A stretch of DNA of 64,000 nt. It comes from Maricaulis maris_C. GTDB lineage: Bacteria > Pseudomonadota > Alphaproteobacteria > Caulobacterales > Maricaulaceae. Below the pieces are notes generated by a model. The model searched no databases. It was not told the origin of the DNA and saw only the letters and a list, made by a program, of their open reading frames with translations. Location: positions 806,001-870,000 of the forward strand of contig NZ_JAGDYT010000001.1 in the NCBI RefSeq assembly GCF_049116555.1. Reading direction: 5' to 3'. Made by a program: the position numbers and the translations under genes. Positions 59,081 to 64,000 of the stretch are shown piece after piece. Position 1 is the first letter of the stretch; every line of letters starts with the position of its first letter.

Positions 59081-60154
59081 ATGAGCGTTCTCGAGCATCC
59101 GTCTTTCGACAATCACGAGAGAATTCTTTTCGCGACCGACGAAGTCACCGGCCTGAAAGCCATCATCGGTGTCCACTCCACGGTCAGCGGTCCCGCCTGC
59201 GGTGGCTGCCGCATGTGGACCTATCCCAATTCGGAGGCTGCGCTCCAGGACGTGCTGCGCCTGTCCCAGGGGATGAGCTACAAGAATATCATGGCCGATC
59301 TGCCGATCGGCGGCGGCAAGTCCGTCATCATGAAGCCGGAAGGGTCCTTTGACCGTCGCGCCCTGTTCGAGGCCTTTGGCCGGGCCGTGGCCAGCCTCAA
59401 TGGCCTGTACATCACGGCCGAGGATGTCGGCGTCAGCCCGGACGACATGATGGCCGTGCGCGCCTCGACCGAGCATGTCGTCGGCCTGCCGGAAGGCAAG
59501 GACGCGTCCGGTGACCCGTCGCCGGTGACCGCCGAGGGCGTGTTCCGCGGCATGAAAGTCTGCGTCGAGCGCGGTCTGGGCAAGTCGGACATGTCCGGCG
59601 TCAAGGTCGCCATCCAGGGCGCGGCCGGCCATGTCGGTGCCTATCTGGCCGGCCATCTGGCCAAGGCGGGTGCCGAGCTTTTCATCACCGATATCAACCA
59701 GGACGGTCTCGAGCGTCTCAAGGCCGAGCATGGTGCCACCATTGTCGGTCTCGATGACATTTATGGGCTCGATGTCGATGTCTTCGCACCCTGTGCACTA
59801 GGCTCGGTGATCAATCCGGACACGATTGACCGCATCAAGGCGAAGATCATCGCCGGCGCCGCCAACAACCAGCTCGCCACGCGCGAAATGGGCGCTGAAA
59901 TTCTCAAGCGTGGCAAGGTCTACGCGCCGGACTATGTCCTCAATGCCGGCGGCATCATCAATGTGATGGGCGAGATCGCCGGCGACTTCAATCCGGAATG
60001 GGTCCAGGGCAAGCTGGTCGGTCTCGAGAACACGCTGGGCGAGATCCTCGACCAGTCCGAGAGCGAAGGGCGCCCCTCCAACCTCATCGCCGACGAGATC
60101 GCCCGTCAGCGCATCGAGGAAAAGCGTGCCGCCAAGCTGGGCAAGGCCGCTTAA
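59081..60154 (+). CDS. Leucine/Glu/Phe/Val-type amino acid dehydrogenase
   Basis: The 357-residue enzyme deaminates a branched-chain or aromatic amino acid with NAD. The catalytic Lys is in PIGGGKSVIMKP and the Asp in TAEDVGVSPDDM. The Rossmann fold shows VAIQGAAGHVGAYLAGHL, followed by APCALGSVINPDTIDRIKAK, GAANNQLA and LNAGGIINVMGE. Leucine dehydrogenase is the closest type by length. The ATG at 59081 is used. A terminator lies 29 bases after the stop. Confidence 0.9.
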   Translation: MSVLEHPSFDNHERILFATDEVTGLKAIIGVHSTVSGPACGGCRMWTYPNSEAALQDVLRLSQGMSYKNIMADLPIGGGKSVIMKPEGSFDRRALFEAFGRAVASLNGLYITAEDVGVSPDDMMAVRASTEHVVGLPEGKDASGDPSPVTAEGVFRGMKVCVERGLGKSDMSGVKVAIQGAAGHVGAYLAGHLAKAGAELFITDINQDGLERLKAEHGATIVGLDDIYGLDVDVFAPCALGSVINPDTIDRIKAKIIAGAANNQLATREMGAEILKRGKVYAPDYVLNAGGIINVMGEIAGDFNPEWVQGKLVGLENTLGEILDQSESEGRPSNLIADEIARQRIEEKRAAKLGKAA

Positions 60155-60182
60155 GTCACACTGTATGACGCTTACACTGAAG

Positions 60183-60210
60183 CGCCCCTGCCGGAAGGTG
60201 GGGGCGTTTT
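60183..60210 (+). terminator. Intrinsic terminator of the dehydrogenase gene
   Basis: CGCCCC (60183-60188) pairs with GGGGCG (60201-60206), with TGCC and GGTG inside extending the stem partly, followed by four T. Confidence 0.7.
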
Positions 60211-60408
60211 GCTGTTTGGGGGAGACGTTCAGCTTGTCATCCTGGCCGGATGGCCGGCGTAGGCTGGCCACAGAGCGGAGACCTGACTGGTCGCACATTT
60301 AGGTCCCTGATCTCCGCCCGGCTCGGGGTCGGGTGTGTGTCGGGGGTGAGAAAAAGGGGGGCGCGCGCAACGCGCGGAAAACTCCTTACATGTCTTGCCA
60401 GCCAGCGG

Positions 60409-60488
60409 GCCGTATCCGGGTTTTCAGGTCAAGGGCGCGTGCGCGCCGCTTCGCGGTTCCACCCTTGAGCTGAAAACCCGGATACGGC
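60409..60488. repeat. Long palindromic element type III, copy 2 (80 bp)
   Basis: The arms pair over 26 of 27 positions like copy 1 (20902-20982). Where copy 1 has CCGGTTTTCCAG paired with CTGGAAAACCGG, copy 2 has CCGGGTTTTCAG paired with CTGAAAACCCGG, so both sides changed together. The single mismatch is at the same place in both copies. Confidence 0.85.
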
Positions 60489-60555
60489 GAACTCCCGGCA
60501 TGCCGTGTAAGGCGCGGCCTGCGCGGCGCGCTCTCCGATACCCACCCATTGTCAC

Positions 60556-60593
60556 CGTCACCCCCCGGCTTGCCCGGGGGACGTCAACTCACT
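60556..60593. repeat. REP-like element type II, partial copy
   Basis: CGTCACCCCCCGGCTTGCCC then GGGGGACGTC, closely similar to the left half of the element at 20737-20833. The right half is not visible. It follows the type III palindrome, as the two types also neighbour each other in the GTA cluster. Confidence 0.6.
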
Positions 60594-60860
60594 CATGGAC
60601 GGGGTCGCGCATGCTGTCCTGGTCGAACGCCGAGTCTTAGCCGGGCCGAATGCGGGTCACTTGTGAGAGATGGGCTGTGATGCGCTTCACCTTCGCAAGC
60701 ATTTCCAATTCTCCGATCAGAAAACCGCCGCCTGATTTCCTGTACCGGGCGCGACCGCCACTCATCGCTTGACCCGACTCCGCTGATGCGGCCTGCTGGC
60801 GCGCGTGTGCCGGACGGACGTTCGCGCCTCGCCTTGCCCTGACACCAAAGGATCGATCAC

Positions 60861-61736
60861 GTGGAAGCCCTGACCGCTCTCCTCTCCGACCTGCCCTTGT
60901 GGGGCCGACTGCTGGCTTTTGCCGGAATGGCGGTCGCGGCCCATGGCCTGGTACTGGCGATCCGCGTGATGGCTAATCTGGTGATCGCGGTGCGGACCGA
61001 GCGCAAGCACGCCAAGCTGCGCTCGGTGACTTCGATGGCCGCCAGCGCTCTGATCTTCACGATCTACTTCGTGATCGTCGGCTTCATCCTGCACGAGCTG
61101 GGCGTGTCACTGACCGCCTATCTGGCCAGCGCCTCGGTGATCGGCCTGGCGATCGGTTTCGGCTCTCAGGGCGTGGTCCAGGACGTCGTCAACGGTGTCA
61201 CCTTCATCTTCTCCGACCTTCTGGACATCGGCGATCTGGTCGAGATTTCCGGTCAGACCGGGATCGTCAAGGCGATCTCCATGCGCTTTGTGGAGCTGGA
61301 GAACGCGCTGGGGGCCAGTGTCTTCATTCCCAATCGCACGATCACCAATGTGATCAATTATCCGCGCGGCTATATCCGCTGCATCGTCGATGTGACGCTG
61401 ACCGGTGACCCGGCCGAGCGCGATACCGCGGAAGAGACGGCGACCACGCTGATGCATGGCTTCTACGAGCAGTTTCCCGGCATCTTCCTGTCGCGGCCGT
61501 CCAATGTCGGGCGGACGCGCCTGTCTTCCGGGCGCGAATTCGTCCGGATCAAGTTCCGGATCTGGCCCGGTCGCGCCCAGCCGATCGAGACGATTTATCG
61601 CGAGGAAGTCGTCGCCGCCTTCGTCGGCAAGGACTGCGATTACAAGTCGTGGATGGTTGCGGTCAGCTTTGAGGTCGAGGACCGTCCGGAAGCTGTGCGG
61701 CCGCGCCTGAATATCGTCTGGCCGGGCGGCAACTAG
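60861..61736 (+). CDS. MscS family mechanosensitive channel (small)
   Basis: The 291-residue protein starts with GTG. Three TM segments lie near 15-38, 59-82 and 84-112; the pore helix has SASVIGLAIGFGSQGVVQDV. The beta domain follows (DIGDLVEISGQTGIVKAISM) with VFIPNRTITNVINYPRG. It is close in size to canonical MscS and is unlike the larger channel at 5879-7072. It stands as a single gene. Confidence 0.9.
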   Translation: MEALTALLSDLPLWGRLLAFAGMAVAAHGLVLAIRVMANLVIAVRTERKHAKLRSVTSMAASALIFTIYFVIVGFILHELGVSLTAYLASASVIGLAIGFGSQGVVQDVVNGVTFIFSDLLDIGDLVEISGQTGIVKAISMRFVELENALGASVFIPNRTITNVINYPRGYIRCIVDVTLTGDPAERDTAEETATTLMHGFYEQFPGIFLSRPSNVGRTRLSSGREFVRIKFRIWPGRAQPIETIYREEVVAAFVGKDCDYKSWMVAVSFEVEDRPEAVRPRLNIVWPGGN

Positions 61737-61760
61737 CGACGGGTTGCGGCAGCGGCGCGG

Positions 61761-62960
61761 CTAGAAGGCGATCACGGTGGCGCCGAAGGCAACGGCTATG
61801 CTGGTGACCAGGCCGAGGGCCGGGGCCCAGATCGGGGCGCGAAAGGCATCGTCGCGACTGGGCTGGCCGCGCATCCGCAAGGCCAGCAAGGCCGCATTTA
61901 CCAGTGCAAAGACGAGAAGGGTCACAGTCGAAGCGAGGATTGCCAATTGGCCGAGAACGCCGGACAGGACGAGGGTCGCGACCAGCAAGGCCGCCACACC
62001 GGTAGCGATGAAGGGCGTGTTTCGTTTTGGGTGGATGGTCCCGAACGCGCGTGGCGCGAGCCCGCGTTTTGACAGGCCATAGAGCACCCGCGCTGCCATG
62101 ATGATCTGAACCAGCGCACCATTGACCATGGCCAGAAGCGCGACATAGGCGATCGCCGCGCCGGACCGCCCCGTGGCCTGTTCGAACAGCGCCGCCAGCG
62201 GGCCATCGGCCTGTGCCAGCATGTCTGGCGACATGGTGCGGACCGCGACCCAGGCGACCGCAAAGTAGAACAGGGCCGAGACCGTCAGCGTGACCAGAAT
62301 GGCGAGGGGCAGGGTGTGGCGCGGCCGTTTGACCTCCTCGGCCATGTTGGCGATGTCCTCGAAGCCGATAAAGGCAAAGAAGGCCATCACGCTGGCCGCG
62401 AACAGCCCGGTCCAGGGGATGGCGATGTCCGGGATGATCGGCGCCGGGGCGGCGATGGCTCCGGGAGCGGCCACAAAGATGATCACCAAAAGACCGAGCG
62501 CCTCGACGATGGTGACCGCCCCGGCGACCCAGATCGATTCCTTGACCCCCCAGATCGCGATCAGGCTCAGCATGGCCAGGGCGCTGATCATTGAAACCCA
62601 GGTCGGGATGTTGGCCAGCTCGCTGACATAGCCGGCAAAGCCGTGCAAGACGACCGCAGCCGACGTCGCCCCGGACAGGGTCACGCCATATCCGGCGATC
62701 GCGGTCAGTACGCGGCGGTCGAAGGCACGGCTGACATAGGCGGCTTCCCCGGCGCTTTCCGGATAGCGCGACCCCAGTTCTGCATAGGACAGGGCGGTGA
62801 GCCCGGCGAGGGCGCCGGCGAGCAGGAAGGCCAGCGGCGTATAGACACCAGCCACGCCCGCCATCTCGCCGACCAGCGCATATATGCCGGCGCCGAGGGT
62901 GACACCCAGCCCGTACAATACCAGTTCGATCGGGCCGATGACTCGCTTGAGCTTCGCCAT
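61761..62960 (-). CDS. APC superfamily amino acid permease
   Basis: The 399-residue protein has about eleven TM segments and the APC start motif VLYGLGVTLGAGIYALVGEM, then ALSYAELGSRYPESAGEAAY, FFAFIGFEDIANMAEEVKRP and ARVLYGLSKRGLAPRAFGTI. It is a cation-coupled amino acid or polyamine importer; the substrate is not known. It is convergent with the MscS gene. Confidence 0.9.
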   Translation of the reverse strand: MAKLKRVIGPIELVLYGLGVTLGAGIYALVGEMAGVAGVYTPLAFLLAGALAGLTALSYAELGSRYPESAGEAAYVSRAFDRRVLTAIAGYGVTLSGATSAAVVLHGFAGYVSELANIPTWVSMISALAMLSLIAIWGVKESIWVAGAVTIVEALGLLVIIFVAAPGAIAAPAPIIPDIAIPWTGLFAASVMAFFAFIGFEDIANMAEEVKRPRHTLPLAILVTLTVSALFYFAVAWVAVRTMSPDMLAQADGPLAALFEQATGRSGAAIAYVALLAMVNGALVQIIMAARVLYGLSKRGLAPRAFGTIHPKRNTPFIATGVAALLVATLVLSGVLGQLAILASTVTLLVFALVNAALLALRMRGQPSRDDAFRAPIWAPALGLVTSIAVAFGATVIAF

Positions 62961-63052
62961 GTGGCGCAGCCTACACCAGTTTCACGCAGATGCGGGGCGC
63001 AATTCGGGGCGGAACCGCAATCGCTTCGAAACCGGGGGCAGGGGCGTCGCGG

Positions 63053-64000
<948 letters not shown>

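Larger units (their letters stand above)
60211..60860. other. Non-coding gap with repeats
   Basis: About 650 bases hold no convincing gene. They contain the type III palindrome (60409-60488), a partial type II element (60556-60593) and low-complexity G-rich sequence near 60345-60375. Two tiny frames near 60669-60772 (21 and 30 codons) lack ribosome sites and family features. Confidence 0.7.

Noticed and set aside
60669..60772. Two small open frames (21 and 30 codons) upstream of the MscS gene
   Set aside because: They lack a convincing ribosome site, repeats or family features, unlike the EGTNR frame.

Overview
The window is GC-rich alphaproteobacterial chromosome, most likely from the Caulobacterales/Maricaulales group (Maricaulis-like). 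The pointers are a complete Caulobacter/Rhodobacter-type gene transfer agent (GTA) cluster, a PleC/DivJ-type histidine kinase, near-consensus CtrA boxes and many alphaproteobacterial DUF families (DUF1491, DUF2336, DUF1289, DUF2163/2460). All calls come from reading the sequence by eye. Family names are recognition from motifs and length, not search results.

Layout. 1-9.4 kb: partial ABC-F ATPase, envelope proteins of unknown role, RF3 (prfC) coupled to an MscS channel, and an AbrB/MazE-like antitoxin followed by an internally deleted Doc toxin. 9.4-15.3 kb: PAN-domain protein, GGDEF-EAL protein, a bacterial voltage-gated cation channel with an unusual selectivity filter, a class A PBP and a YcgN-family protein. 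15.7-30.3 kb: GTA structural cluster on the + strand in the order terS, terL, portal, g3.5, protease, capsid, g6, g8, g9, g10, g10.1, g11, g12, g13, g14, g15. No g7 is visible.

The GTA cluster carries several insertions. A REP-like 100-bp element sits between g3.5 and g4. A palindromic repeat and an antisense two-TM gene sit between g5 and g6. A terminator-bounded cassette sits between g8 and g9; it encodes a 25-residue peptide with three EGTNR repeats and a DUF4760 membrane protein. Three strong intrinsic terminators (one just 5' of terS, two around the cassette) fit the GafZ-type antitermination described for the Caulobacter GTA.

30.3-46.7 kb: DnaJ-like chaperone, a PepSY/PhoP-PhoQ-like set, a conserved hypothetical, DUF938 methyltransferase with ccmE, an alpha/beta-hydrolase-OsmC fusion, a DegP-response regulator-kinase operon preceded by 11-bp-phased direct repeats, glnE, and an EF-hand/ECF sigma/small membrane protein/metal-sensor-like unit. 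46.7-52.3 kb (- strand): EAL protein, single-domain receiver and PleC-like kinase in tandem. 52.4-64 kb: dusA, TauE/SafE permease, retropepsin-like protease, DUF1289, NupC-type nucleoside transporter, hexapeptide acyltransferase, PaaI thioesterase, DUF3253, UDG-family protein, leucine-type dehydrogenase, a second MscS channel, an APC permease and a partial ABC ATPase.

Three families of dispersed palindromic repeats are scattered between genes. Two copies of one of them show paired compensatory changes in their stems. I saw no tRNA, rRNA, CRISPR array or intact transposase.
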